Shown in pieces: positions 11,308 to 23,126 of a stretch of 64,000 nucleotides of DNA (within the stretch, counting starts at the first letter, position 1; the number at the start of each line of letters is the position of its first letter). This stretch comes from Aspergillus flavus (taxonomy: Eukaryota; Ascomycota; Eurotiomycetes; Eurotiales; Aspergillaceae). The position numbers and the translations under genes are program-made. The notes below the pieces were generated by a model that saw only the letters and a list, made by a program, of their open reading frames with translations, was not told where the DNA came from and did no database searches. Location: assembly GCF_009017415.1 (NCBI RefSeq), contig NC_092409.1, positions 682,001 to 746,000 of the forward strand. The letters run 5' to 3'.

Positions 11308-12307
11308 GGATATCTTGGGCTGGGCCGCGCACGGTTTGTATCAGAATTCAGGGGCAAACAGAATGTGCAGAGTGTTAGTTGATGCTATTGTTTAGAGTCT
11401 ATAGGACTGGAAGAGTAAATCTCAAAAGCAAATTCATTTTGCTGGATCTTCCAAGGATGATGTTGATTTGAGGAATAACCATTCATTATACGCAAATTGA
11501 GTCGGAGCTCACCCGCATCCTTTGCACGGGTTTTGGACCATCAGACGTATTCAGTTACTATCCACTTCTCTTACTGCAGCCTAGATAGCACTATCATAGT
11601 ACTGTTAATTCCTGCCTACCAGTGTTGGTCCGTGATTTGGTTCAGATCCGGGGATTCGTGTAATAGTGTCGCAACCCTACTTAATAAGGCTACCCCGCGC
11701 GCCTCATTGGATTTCCACCATCCAGAGTCTCATGACTTTAATAATGCACGTTGCATGTGTTAGTGGTGTAAACTTGATGTAGTCGCTCTTCCAACTTTTT
11801 CCATTTCGATTTGTCGGAAGTATAAGATGCGGGTGGAGAAGTTACTGCCTATTGGACTGCGGCTATCCGAGGATGAGTATTATCAATACAAGAGAATCGA
11901 GACTCTCTCTATAAGTGGGGAAGAGTCCTAAATTCATATGATATACATTCTTTGGCGATCGATCTCGGACGTCCGGTACCATTAAAAGGTGTGGTAGCGG
12001 AGTAAGAGCGACGTGCGTCTCAGATTCGAAGAAAATAGTAGCCCCCCTTACAATTGCATGGCTGCCGTCAGCAATAGAAAGAAGGATGGGCGCCACTGAC
12101 CACAGGAGTTGTATGATTCACGTCAGCCTACTGCACTGAGGTTGATATCATATACGGCTAGTAGCGGCTGTCTTGAACATAAATAGAGACATTCAACCCG
12201 GCATCCAGCGACTCCATTTTCTAGTAGAACACAAGCCTTGCCCACTCAAGCACTTCCAATAGCATTCAAATTTCTTCAAAGGATCATCAAACCTTCCAAC
12301 ATCTACA
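11308..12307. other. Intergenic
   Basis: About 1 kb with no recognised gene. A TATA-like CATAAATAG lies at about 12179-12187, some 120 bases before the beta-trefoil gene. Confidence 0.5.
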
Positions 12308-12859
12308 ATGTCTTCCGGATCCACCAACAACATGCTGCGCGTCAGCATCGAGTCCCAGAAGTTCCCCGGATCCTACCTCCGCATGGACGGTCGTGGAGTC
12401 ACCGAATACTCCGGCTCCGGTGGCGGTGCCGTCAACGTCCAGAACCACGTTGCCTCGTACGAGACCCTCATCATCGTGAACCACCCCGATGACAATACCT
12501 TCTCGATCATGTCCTCTGCTTTCCCGAACGTCTACCTCCGTATGGACGGCTCCGACATCAAATCGGGAGACACCTACGCCCAGGGTGCCGGAAAGGTTAA
12601 CTGCCAGTGCGTATCCCCTGTTCTATTCTGGGTTTGTCGATACTGACGGAGAGCTATCAGGTGGGGCAGCCACTCTTGGGAGAAGTTCCGTTTCGAGAAC
12701 CAGGAGGATGGTACCAAGGCCATTGCTTCTGTGCATTTCCCGAATGCCTATCTGCGCTTGGAAAATGTCACCGGTCAGGGTGGACCGAGTGGTGCGGGAA
12801 CTGTTAACTGCCAGAGCTACATTGGTTCTTATGAGAAGTTCAAGATCCATGTCGTGTAA
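12308..12859 (+). CDS. Small beta-trefoil (fascin/lectin-like) protein
   Basis: Exons 12308-12606 and 12661-12859 encode 165 residues without a signal peptide. Three internally similar blocks are visible: PGSYLRMDGRGV, PNVYLRMDGSDI and PNAYLRLENVTG, each followed about 10-20 residues later by a GxGxVN segment (GGAVNVQ, GAGKVNCQ, GAGTVNCQ). A threefold repeat with YLRMDG motifs is what a beta-trefoil of the fascin or small-lectin type looks like. Fungal proteins of this kind often bind carbohydrate or actin and can be abundant defence lectins; which applies here cannot be told. The single intron falls in the loop after the second repeat. A real, compact gene; the functional call is tentative. 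Confidence 0.75.
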
Positions 12860-13266
12860 TGTGGGAAAATAGCACGGTCGACTCTGTTAGTGGTATTCTT
12901 GTTTTGCTATTTTCTTCTTATTCTTGTCATTCAAATTTATGTTGAAGGAAAGGGAGGGGGAAAAAAATGGAGGGAAAAAGGGGGATAGGTCGCATGGTTC
13001 AAATCGTTTATTGGCGCAAGTCGGCAGCTGTATCCATTGGGATAGCATTAACCTTCCACACACTCACAATGGGAACTGTTTTGCGTATTTCTGAAAGTAG
13101 CACTACCATTCCATGTAGCAAACTAACTTCTGAAAACTACAATCTATTGTGCTAATCATGTACAAAAGCGTTCGTAAAATTGTTTCTGTAAACACCACAC
13201 CCAGAAACAGAGCTTAATCAAACAGAAAACAGAAGAGGGCTAGAGAGCCCAAGAGCAGCCTAACAC
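12860..13266. other. Intergenic, convergent 3' ends
   Basis: 407 bases between two genes transcribed toward each other. No coding pattern seen; contains A-rich and G-rich runs near 12945-12985. Confidence 0.5.
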
Positions 13267-14071
13267 TCAGAAAGACACATTATGTCTTCTGATCATGTGT
13301 TCCTTCAAGTTATCCTTCCGATTAAAACGCTTGAGACAACCACCATAAGTACATTGATAGGAATAAGGAAAGAGATGAATAGTCCTGACATGTCTTTCCA
13401 ACTCGGCCGAGCGGTTAAACTGCTTCTTGTACTTGCACCCTTTCCATGTGCACCTAAGATTGCGGCGGGCCTTTTTGGTGCTATTTCATCATTAGCGTGG
13501 AATGTTAAAGTACACATGCAGAATTTGGGTTAAACCTTCTGCCCATTCTACGGTCGACGATATGGTTCTCAACTCGTAGGAGCTCTTGCATGGCTGGGTC
13601 CAGCTGAATTAAACGGCCATTCAGATGGCCGTTCAGATGGGGATCGTTCTGGTAAGTCCCGAAATCGTGAGAGACGATATTGCCCTGACGGTACCAGCTG
13701 AGATTCTCAGAAGCTATGTCCTGGGCTTGGAATTCAGGGTAAATTTCTGAGCCCAAGGCTGACTGACTGGATCTCAAGTCAACGTCAGCAGATACGTTGG
13801 AATCAAAGTCCATTTCTCGTCCAGTTGTAGTATGTGGGGTCATGGACAGATCATCCAAGGAGATATAAGACTGCATGGAAGGGCTGTGGAGCAAGGTATG
13901 TGACTCGAGCCCTTCCTGATATGGCCAGAGTCCATGTTCGAGGTCCTCCGGAAGTAGGTCAATATCACTATTCACAAATGAAAGACCGACGGGGCCAGGG
14001 TTAAAACTGGGAGTGGGAGTGGATAAAGAGTTTGGGGACAGGGAAACCGATGGCTTTCGACCAACCGACAT
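13267..14071 (-). CDS. C2H2 zinc-finger protein, two C-terminal fingers (paralog A)
   Basis: Exons (minus) 14071-13514 and 13470-13267 encode 253 residues; the start is the ATG of MSVGRKPS. The first 186 residues are Ser/Pro/Asp-rich without a known domain. After the 43-nt intron come two C2H2 fingers: CTWKGCKYKKQFNRSAELER ending in HVRTIH, then CTYGGCLKRFNRKDNLKE ending in HMIRRH. The C-x4-C spacing matches many fungal C2H2 factors. It probably binds DNA as a regulator. The fingers are read in a frame different from exon 1, so the intron is required. A paralog of the same design lies 2.5 kb away on the same strand. Targets are unknown. Confidence 0.78.
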
Positions 14072-16572
14072 TTCCAAAATCTAATAGGAATATATGGGAT
14101 TAAAAACTGTGAGAAGTAATTGAAAAAGTAGAAAAAGGAAGTTATGCTGATCGGTAACTGGACACAATCTCTCTGAGCAAGTAGAACGGATGATAATGAG
14201 GAGCTATGCTATAGCAATGAACAATGAGAAACTATCTGCTTATATACTACAAACTCCAGATAATAACGATAACTTGGGTCGACGAAAAATATGCACGCCA
14301 TTTCGCAGAGATCAAAAGAAGGGCTGTGCAAACCTGTGTGACATACGGAAAACAGTTGCAACTCTTTTGCCTCGGTGCCTGCATGTTACGCACCCGTGTA
14401 TATGAAATACGGCGGATGATTGGCTTACGGCACCTCGAGGGTTAGTGTAACACTCCACGCCTGCTGCCCTGATTGGTTCACTTCGCTAAAGTCATGAACG
14501 TTGGCCTTGCTTCAATGATCAATGACAGGGCTCCACCGGTAGCCTCTCAAACAGCACTGCATGTCTACTTGGATAGATGCAGAAGACACGCGGACCTGCT
14601 GTTTCTTGCCCTTGTGTACTACACTGGACAAGCAAAGCATGAAGATGAGAACAGTGCCGAAAGAAGTTAGACATTCTTTCAAGGCTAGTATATGCGGGCA
14701 GCAGACACGTTCCCTACAGAATTGAGAACTACATTGTGGCTTAGAACGGAGAGCATCTACCAGCAGTCTAGGTCAATATCTACATTTATGGGATGAGAGA
14801 AAATCTTTTTTATAGACTACAATATTATTTTTTAAACCCGGCGCATCCTTTAGTGATGAAGGGCAGATAAATTGGCACCTAAAGTACTTCCCGTTGTTTG
14901 GTTGTATCGCTGTACATCATAGGAGGGTGGAGCAGCTAGCAAGGACCCTTTAACGTGAACATCATGCTGCGCCATACCAAGTCGATCTCTAGCCATTTGG
15001 GCCCTCAGGTTAAGTCAGGCATGGTCTAGGATTCCCTGGTCAACCCCAAACACGGGAATTTGTCAACAGTCAGTACCGGGGTTGGCATTGGGCAAGGTTG
15101 GGCTTCTGGTCTACCTTTGCGTACAAAAGCGGGTATCTGCATGGACCGCAAAACTCGACCATTTCCCAATCTAATACATATTTTACAGCCTAGGAGCGAA
15201 TCGTAGGTATCATATACAATTTTGATGATTTCGATTGCATCATTCACCTCCGAAGGAAGTTCGAATCTGAACCGACGTTAAGTTTGTTTGACAATTGACG
15301 CCCCGAGAGAATCGGTCAAGAAGAACCAGAAGGGTATCTAAGAGCTGATTACATTAGCATTTCAGACACCATAATCTATGCCGATGTGTTAATGCACCCG
15401 TACTTCCCAAGAACTTGGCCAGGTGAGAGCCTGTTAAGGAAGCTGGAACATGCTGCGGTATTCTACTCAGTCAGTACCAAGTATTATATACAGAATTCTA
15501 ATCTCATCCATTACATGGCTACACGAGCTAATGCGGATATCTAGAAGCTGTTCCTATTTACCGGCCTCTTCATCAATGTTCCACAAAACCATGTTCATCC
15601 AACCCGCAGCCCTCAACCCTATCGTGATCCAGGGAAGCGAAAGGGTCCCACCTTTTCCTGTTGCTACAACCATGGTGAGAATTTATCACTGAGTCATACC
15701 ACAGAGCCAGTGGATTTGTAGATATTATCGTTCGATTGGAAGGATGCAATGGTAGCTTAGTGCTCAATATCTGAAATCGTACTCTGCGGAAATTTGTATT
15801 CTACATTTAGTGTCGCTGTCAGTCGAGAAACACAACTATATGGCGCTAAGGGTGCCTTGGATACTCTACTTCTAATATTTAGCAAGAGAATCCAGTATAC
15901 TATCGATGCACAAAACGTAAGAGTACCCCTCATGCTGATAATTGCAAATTTCCGCCCGGAGATTTTAACATGGTTGCACATAAGCTTGGCCAACCTCGTG
16001 CTGACTTATGTATCTATTGTTATACATGGGTTAGTAATCTTATACGGATGCATAAAAGCCCTATTTCATTGCCTTGAAACCTGAGTATATACACAATCCT
16101 TCGAAATGAAGACCTATAAACCTCTCGCTCATTAATAAAACTTTCTAATCGCTCTATAGTGTTTATAGATTGGGGTTTAAATTCCATTGGCATTACCACT
16201 AGATCCTCCTCGCAAGCATTTCTGTGACGAGATTGTCAGAAATAGTGGGTAAGACGTTGATACATCATAGAGGACAGCTTGTAGACGATTATGATTCACA
16301 ACAAACGATGGGATAGAGGATGTACTCTTTTCATGTAGTTTAAAAATACCATCTGTCGAGAACGCAAAAATTCAACCTTTAACATCACGGGTAGATAGTT
16401 GGCACTGCTGAAAATCAGATCTATCATTTTAGAAATGCCAGTGGATATTTGAGATAACCCCGAAATCGCTAAGTTCAAACACAATGTCATCGCAAAACAA
16501 CAAGAGAAACAGAAATCCCGAAAAAGGTAGAAAATCACAAATGACAGTAATCCACAAGGTAAAGTAATTTCC
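14072..16572. other. Intergenic between the two C2H2 genes
   Basis: About 2.5 kb. I see no supported gene; short open stretches (for instance 15794-16084) lack any recognisable motif. It must contain the promoter of paralog A and the 3' region of paralog B. Confidence 0.45.
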
Positions 16573-17276
16573 TTAAGAATCCCAACCATGAACCTTAAGC
16601 TTATGGTCCTTCAAATTATCACCCCTATTAAAGGACTTTAAGCAGCCGTTGACATCGCACTGGTAAGACTGAGGAGCAATATGGATGTATCTAACATGCC
16701 GCAGAAGGTCGGCCTCGCGGTTGAAACACCTTGTGGATGTACAGCCCTCCCATCTACATCTCTGAGCAAGTTGCTGGTTCCTTCGACTATAGACGAGTTA
16801 GTAATGCGATCCTAGCTTTCAGACACAGCGCTGAGATGACCATACCTCTCTCTGTTATTGTTCGCACGGGTCTCCTGCTGTACCCTCATAGACTGAGGTT
16901 CAACCGGAAGGGTGGGAAGAGTCAGTGGGGTGTTGCTGGGCAAATGACCATTTGAATATCCAGCGGTAGCGATCTGATCGGATTGAAAACCTGTCGGCAT
17001 ATGCAAATTGGGCCTCATCTCTTGGTCATAGCTCACAATGGGTCGAGAAACGATGGAGCCGTCGTGTAATGGAACACCGAGTTGCCATGGTGGGTAGTAG
17101 AAAGGGCTACCTGGTATGACCGCTGAGTTGGGAGGCAAAGGCTCCATGTTGACATCATGCACAGGGAAGCCGAGGTCGTTGTGCATTGGGCATGGAATGG
17201 TATGATTGTGACCAAGGCCATTGGAGGATACATCATAGAACGAACTGGAACTTGTGGAAACGGAGGCATCCGACAT
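16573..17276 (-). CDS. C2H2 zinc-finger protein, two C-terminal fingers (paralog B)
   Basis: Exons (minus) 17276-16846 and 16786-16573 give 214 residues. The N-terminal 143 residues are Pro/Ser/Asn-rich with no domain. A 59-nt intron precedes RRNQQLAQRCRWEGC and two C2H2 fingers: the first ends LLRHVRYIH, the second is CDVNGCLKSFNRGDNLKD ending in HKLKVH. The finger order, spacing and the RRNxxxxRCxWxGC entry match paralog A, so the two genes arose by duplication, but the N-termini have diverged beyond simple recognition. Likely a DNA-binding regulator. Whether the first finger binds zinc normally needs a structural alignment, since an extra cysteine lies inside it. Confidence 0.78.
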
Positions 17277-18017
17277 TTTTGAGGGTGATCTGAAATGATA
17301 GGCAGGCTCACACTGTTGATACTGATACTAGTAGTAGCTCGACCAATGAGAAGTGAGAACGAGTCAACGAGCAAAGTAGATAGGTACAAGGTATTTATTC
17401 CCCTATCCTAGGATGGGAATGTGTCTAAGGAAAGGATATATTGTTTTGTGGGAGGGGAGAGAGAAACCAATTTAAATAGAGGGAGAGCCATTCGAACCGG
17501 GCTGCTGGCTGAACGGGTTAGGTAGTTCACATGGAGCGAGGAAAAAGCAAAGGAAAAGTACAGGGGTGTTGGAAGAAATCTCTTAGATTTTTTTTTGGCG
17601 CGTTTTTTCATCCATTCGGCAAGTGCTTTACTGGTAATTGTATGTTCAAATGCTGTGGGCAGTGGGGTTATTACTTACCCTCGCCAATCAAGACTTTCTA
17701 TGTATCTTCCAAAAAAACCAAGCAATGTACGGAGTATGTACATGAAACAGTTTCGGTCGGTCATGATGGGATGGAGTTTGAGTCTTGGCTGAACATCATT
17801 GGCTACGTATTACGTTGGCATCCAAACTTTAAACAAATCATAGTTAAACAGCATAACGTCAGACTACTCCGTAGTCTATTTGGTTTGTTAAATATCAAAT
17901 TGAGGGAGTTACGGAGTACCAAGGCGGTGAAGTATGTCGGCGCAGCCTAAACGATCTTAAAGATGAAGCTTTGAAAAGGTGTCCTCCGCCCGGGCAAACT
18001 GTGCGGCCTGATGATAT

Positions 18018-18051
<34 letters not shown>

Positions 18052-18292
18052 GGAACAGATACATCTGGTTTTCATAGATGAGTAATCTATCAGTGCATCA
18101 CCATTATAATCCAATCCACTACCTGTACATGTCGGACGTAAGTAGGGCACCGGTATGTTCAAAGATGGTTTACTGCGCTTGATTAATCTGCCGAGAACGA
18201 TCAAACTAATCAGATCAATTATCCAATTATTGTACACCAGTACATCAACAGAGCTATCGAAGACGCGAACTGAAGCTACCTAGACATCTACA
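17277..18292. other. Intergenic with a poly-T tract
   Basis: About 1 kb without a supported gene. It contains an uninterrupted run of 30 T at 18019-18048. Confidence 0.5.
18019..18048. repeat. T30 homopolymer
   Basis: Thirty consecutive T residues, flanked by ATATG and AATGG. It may be a microsatellite or the A-tail of a retroposed element read from the other strand; no target-site duplication was identified. Confidence 0.9.
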
Positions 18293-20240
18293 TCAATTTA
18301 AATATTCTGGTGGTTGCACCCACGGGATCGACTCCGGTTTGAAGCCATCTTTCGTCACTCCATTCCCAAAGCTCATATATCTCTGTGCCGGATCCTTGAA
18401 CATCAAGTCAAAGTCCTCCCAGCGTATGATCTCCGTAGCAGCATAGTAGTGAGTGGTAGTTCCAGGCCAGGGAACAATAATCTTCCCGTCTTTGTTCTTG
18501 TCTTAGGTTGAAGATATTGATTAGCAGATAGAAATGCTTGTAGGACAGTAGAACATACACCATGAATTGCACGAATCAGACCACACCATGCTCGACATCT
18601 GAGATTGGACCCATTTGTTGAAGTCGCGTTGGGCTTCGGGTCGCACACTCACAGATCGGAGACAATCAGTTTGAAGACGATGAATAACTCGGATCATATA
18701 GTCTGCTGTCCGTTCAATACCGGGGAATGCGGAACCGTTTATCGGGCAGTTGGGTGGATGGAACGCTAAATTATCGTCAGTTTGAGATACCTTCCCAAGT
18801 CCCACATGCGGAAAACAAACCAAAGAAATTAGGAAAATGTGCCACCATCGCTGCCAAATAACTCTCACATGGACCGTCTGAACCCCAGCAATCTGAGAGC
18901 GTATTACCGTTCCGTCCGACGACAGGAACTCGTGGGTTATATAGACTGAACCCCGTGGCGCAGACGACCATGTCGCATTCATATTCATCCCCTTTATCGG
19001 TTCGTATGCCATTCTCCGTTAGAGTAGCTACATGATCTTCTATTAAATGGACGTGTGGCTGTTGTACTGCAGTTAGGTACTGTTCGCCGGGGGTCCATCG
19101 ACGACATCCGGGAGTATAGTCTGGGGTCAGTTTTTGTTGCAATTCTGGATCCTCAACCTTGGATTCCACGTATGATTCCGCACGGGAACGAAGGCTCTTG
19201 CTCGGGGATGTGTCTTTCCAGAGGAACGCAAAGGCTGGTAACATAACCTTTTCTATATCCATTCGGAAGTCATGGTAGGCTTGGGGATTTCTCCGAAACT
19301 TGAGCTTCTCCTGCTCGTCATCTACATCCAGTCAGTATCTCTGTCTCATATGATATTGAACAGTGCACCTACATTCACGATTCTCAATAAAAGGCTCCGG
19401 CCCAAGCCACGTCGGATGTGCTGCGAAATTGAGAACCTCCCCAGCTTCTATAACCACAGTAAGTGCACCTAACCCCAAACCTAGTGAAGCAACATACCAT
19501 CCCGAATCCCAGCCACACACTGAATCCCACTCGCCCCATTCCCAAGCACAGCAATCCGTTTCCCCCGGACATCCACATCCTCCGGCCACCTCGCCGTATG
19601 AAACACTTGACCTTTGAACTTATCTCGGCCCTCAAACGACGGAGTCTGATAGTCATTCAACCTCCCCACAGCATAAATCAAAACATCAGACCTGACAACA
19701 GCCTCCTCGTCGGACCTCTCATCCCGAAAAGTCGTAGTCCACTGCGCCCTCTCCTCGCTCCATACCGCCGAAACACAGCGCTGATTAAACTGGAAAAACT
19801 TTCGAAGATCATGTTTGTCAACGACAGATTCAAGATAGGCGTGGATCTCGTGAGCAGGCGCATAAGTCTTCGACCAGCATGGATTGGGCGCCCAGCTATA
19901 CTGGTATCCGTGTGCGGGTACGTCGCATGCGCATCTGGGTTATGGTAGATATTGTTATTTATTGTCTTTCTTTTGTATCATGTTTGTGGTGTGGGAGTGC
20001 ATACCCTGGGTATCGATTCTCATACCATGTTCCGCCTACTTTGGGGTTCTTTTCGTAGATTTCGAGGTCGATGTCTGACATTCGTGTCGTGATATCATGG
20101 GCGAATTGGATTCCGGATATTCTGCTCTGTGAGTATGAAATAAGTTAAAGCTGAGAAAGAATAACTAACCCTGCCCCGATAACCACTACCTTCAACCGCC
20201 GGGGTACGAAAGCTGAGGGAATCACGTCCTGACAATCCAT
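18293..20240 (-). CDS. Flavin-dependent Baeyer-Villiger monooxygenase
   Basis: Exons (minus) 20240-20170, 20121-20005, 19934-19498, 19447-19373, 19321-18821, 18765-18559, 18501-18293 give 538 residues with all phases consistent. It carries the FAD site GAGISG (split by intron 1, about residues 22-27), GTWYENRYPGCACD (about 53-67), the Baeyer-Villiger fingerprint FKGQVFHTARWP (about 169-180) with its histidine, and the NADPH site VLGNGASG. The C-terminal part has PNFF, PNCPINGS and SWYKNKDGKIIVPWPG segments typical of the family. These enzymes insert oxygen next to a ketone, making an ester or lactone, using NADPH and O2. The esterases and dehydrogenases elsewhere in the window could act on such products, but no direct linkage is shown. 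Family confidence is high; the substrate is unknown. Confidence 0.92.
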
Positions 20241-21476
20241 TATCAACCAGATGTAGTATGGATCTGATAAATTGAACAAAATCACCAACTCTTTACACCC
20301 TAATACAGGTCCAGCATTTTATAACTAATCCCCAACATCCACAATCCTATTAGTAAGTTTTCCTACCTCAGTTCCTCCTCGAAACCTGCACGAGTTCATA
20401 CTCTATACTCCAGGGTATCAAACCCCACTACCGGCTGGGATAAGTGAATGGCAAACGAGGCAGAAAGTTCATGCATGGTAAATCCAAGTTCTATCAGGAT
20501 GGCAAGATCTAAACCGGTGTCCCAAGGGTCTGGATCGAGTAGGTTTATACTTGCTGGGCGTTGTTTGGGCAGGTACGATAACCTTATCTAGATCAGGGAA
20601 GTTGGTGAGTTTAGGTTCGCCATGACTTCACGTAGCTTCTTCTGGTAATAGCTCTTACTAGTTGGCTTCGCATCACTAAGTACTGGTTACCGGTTTGGCT
20701 TATGGTAGTGCACTCTGAGGTTGGTTTGTTAATTTGTGCTTGAAGCTGGCCGAGCTTGGAATTGTTCGTCTTGCAACCCGATATAGAAAGCATATTGGAC
20801 TGCTGAATATCGCTCTGTACATTGCATCCCTACGTTTATCTAATCTAATCATTTTCTTCATAAGGTGATAGAAAAACCAAGTAATCTTCTAATCCAACAC
20901 TAGCCCCCAAACAACACCAACCACACCTCACAATCCACAACCCGAACCCTAATCTGCACCAAAGCACAAACCCCCACAAAATAAATCCATACCCAAGCCC
21001 ACTACCAACCAATTCCAACCTGCCAATTCCAATAAGACAGCTTACTAAGATTCCCGTGCGGAGAAACAAACGCCCGATGACGCCATGACAGCACTCTACC
21101 AAGTCAGCAATGCACGGGATTGGATGGGATGCGAGCCAAGTGGAGCACCGTTGGCTGGAGATTAATTAGGCGCTGTACTATAGTCCGGGTTCCCCGCAGA
21201 CAAGACGATATCTATGGATAGAGTATGACATTGTTATCAGTATCCCTGTCGATGGCTATGCAGAGTTTTCTCACGTGTGTGGTGCGGAGTTGGGTATTTA
21301 TAGCTGGGGGTATAGTGAGGATACCCCTCATTTTACTACTTCATTCATTGCTGCTGACGGGCTTCTTTTCTCTTGTTTTGTTGTTGAGCAATATTGAGTG
21401 CGAATTGTGTTGTATATCTCGTTACAGATAACGTTTATGTTGTGACTTGTACGTTGAACCAAACAATACCATCACA
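20241..21476. other. Divergent promoter region, BVMO and alcohol dehydrogenase
   Basis: About 1.2 kb between two genes transcribed away from each other, so it probably carries both promoters. A C/A-rich stretch at about 20880-21020 is strand-asymmetric but shows no coding logic. Confidence 0.5.
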
Positions 21477-22694
21477 ATGACAATCCCAGATATCCCAACC
21501 CGCCAACGAGCCGCCGTTCGTCAGGGCACAGGCGAGTCCGCCACAACAACCATCGAGAACATTGACGTCCCGCAGCCCGGTCCGGGCCAGATCCTGGTAA
21601 AGATCAACTGGACTGGACTCTGTGGCTCAGACAAGTCTCTCCTGCATGATGATTGGAAGGATTTCGGGGTGAACATGCTCCCCCAGAGCCAAGGAATCGC
21701 GGGACACGAAGGGGCGGGTGTTGTTGTCGCCGTCGGCGAGGGCATGCAGAAGCGGTGGAAGGTCGGTGATCGGGCGGGCATCAAGTGGATCGCGAGTACC
21801 TGTGGGGAATGCGAGTTTTGCCTCAATGGGGTCGATGAGGTGCATTGTGAGAAGCAGATTAACAGTGGGTTTTCAGCGCCGGGGACGTTCCAGGAATATT
21901 GCCTTGTTGATGGGAGGTATACGTCAAAGATACCGGATGGAGTTTCAGATGAGGAGGCCGGTCCGATCATGTGCGGGGGCGTTACTGCTTACACGGCTTG
22001 TAAGAGGTATGTGTTACCATCCTGTTGCTCTTTGTTTGATATGTGAAAGTTGACGTGACTCTGTTGCTTGAGGTCGGCCGTCAAATCCGGTCAATGGCTT
22101 GTGCTCCCCGGCGCTGGAGGCGGTCTAGGTCATCTGGCTATCCAGTATGCGCGCGCAATGGGCATGAGGGTCCTCGCTATTGATGGCGGAGACGAGAAGC
22201 GGGACCTTTGTGAGAAGCTCGGGGCCGAAGCATACATTGATTTCCAGAAATTCAAAGCCCCTGCAGACCTCAAGGATGAGGTCATGCGGATCACAAAGCA
22301 CGGCGCACATGGCGTGGTCGTGACGGCTGCCAGTAAGACCGTCTACGAATGGGCGCCCATGTACCTCCGGCCTGGAGGCACAATGGTGGTGGTTGGTCTA
22401 CCTAATGATCCTTCCATTCTAGCGGGTGCACCACCGCTCGTTTTGGCTTTGAGACGACTAAATATTGTTGGGAATATCACTGGAAGCTTGAGAGATGTCG
22501 AGGAAGCGCTGGATTTTACGGCGCGAGGTATTGTACATGTAAGTTTCTCTCCATGGCGTGAGTTCGGGTTATGCATGCTAAGTCGGAAACAGCCAATTCT
22601 GTCAAAGGGGAAGTTGGAAGACTTGGATTCATGGATCGAGAAGCTGAAGGCTGGTCAGGTGGCCGGTCGTGCGGTGTTACAGGTGGCAGCATAG
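21477..22694 (+). CDS. Zinc-dependent alcohol dehydrogenase (MDR family)
   Basis: Exons 21477-22006, 22073-22538, 22593-22694 give 365 residues starting at ATG 21477 (MTIPDIPTRQ). The catalytic-zinc region CGSDKSLLHDDW and GHEGAGVV are present, as is the structural-zinc cluster CGECEFC with a further Cys in VHC. The Rossmann motif is GAGGGLGHLA. This matches cytosolic tetrameric NAD(P)-dependent alcohol dehydrogenases of fungi, which oxidise primary alcohols or reduce aldehydes. It is divergently arranged with the Baeyer-Villiger monooxygenase and lies just before the methyltransferase gene. No missing ligand is seen. The physiological substrate may not be ethanol. Confidence 0.92.
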
Positions 22695-23126
22695 GCAAAT
22701 GAAAGAGAGCGTTTGGTGTTGAATATAGCATATCGCAAATAGCACTTGCTTCACTTCAAGATTGGTCGTCTCATGGTGGGAATTCCGTCATATGTTGTAC
22801 AAGCTGAAGAGAACGGTGGTAGTAGTGGTCCCAAGCTGGTTGCATGGGAAGAGGGACCAGCACTCTGTATAAGAATAGGATGCATCTTCCAAACGCCGAA
22901 ACGCCGTCGGCGATCGCAGCCGTGACTCAGTGACCGAAATAAAGCTTGCCAAGAAAAATCGGAAAGCCGACCGACCCACATTTACGGTCCCTCTCGAACG
23001 AACTGATAGACTCTGGTTCATGTCACCCCGCATGAACGTATGTATAAAAAGGTCATTCGGGACCAGATTGTATAAACTCAATAGATACCCTGTTGGAGTA
23101 ATTTGCCTTTTTCTTTTTCGGTTATA
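22695..23126. other. Intergenic with promoter of the methyltransferase
   Basis: 432 bases, no coding pattern. Contains the TATA box listed separately. Confidence 0.5.
23043..23050 (+). promoter_or_regulatory. TATA box of the methyltransferase gene
   Basis: TATAAAAA lies 77-84 bases before the ATG at 23127, the usual distance for a fungal TATA element plus a short 5' UTR. Confidence 0.55.

Noticed and set aside
13282..13533. Plus-strand open frame over the C2H2 fingers
   Set aside because: The complementary strand encodes two clear zinc fingers joined by a consistent intron.
15794..16084. 96-residue hydrophobic frame between the C2H2 genes
   Set aside because: Chance AT-rich translation with no motif; not supported by splice or promoter context.
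20845..21102. Long minus-strand frame in the C/A-rich promoter region
   Set aside because: Composition-driven, low-complexity translation, with no domain; lies between two divergent genes.
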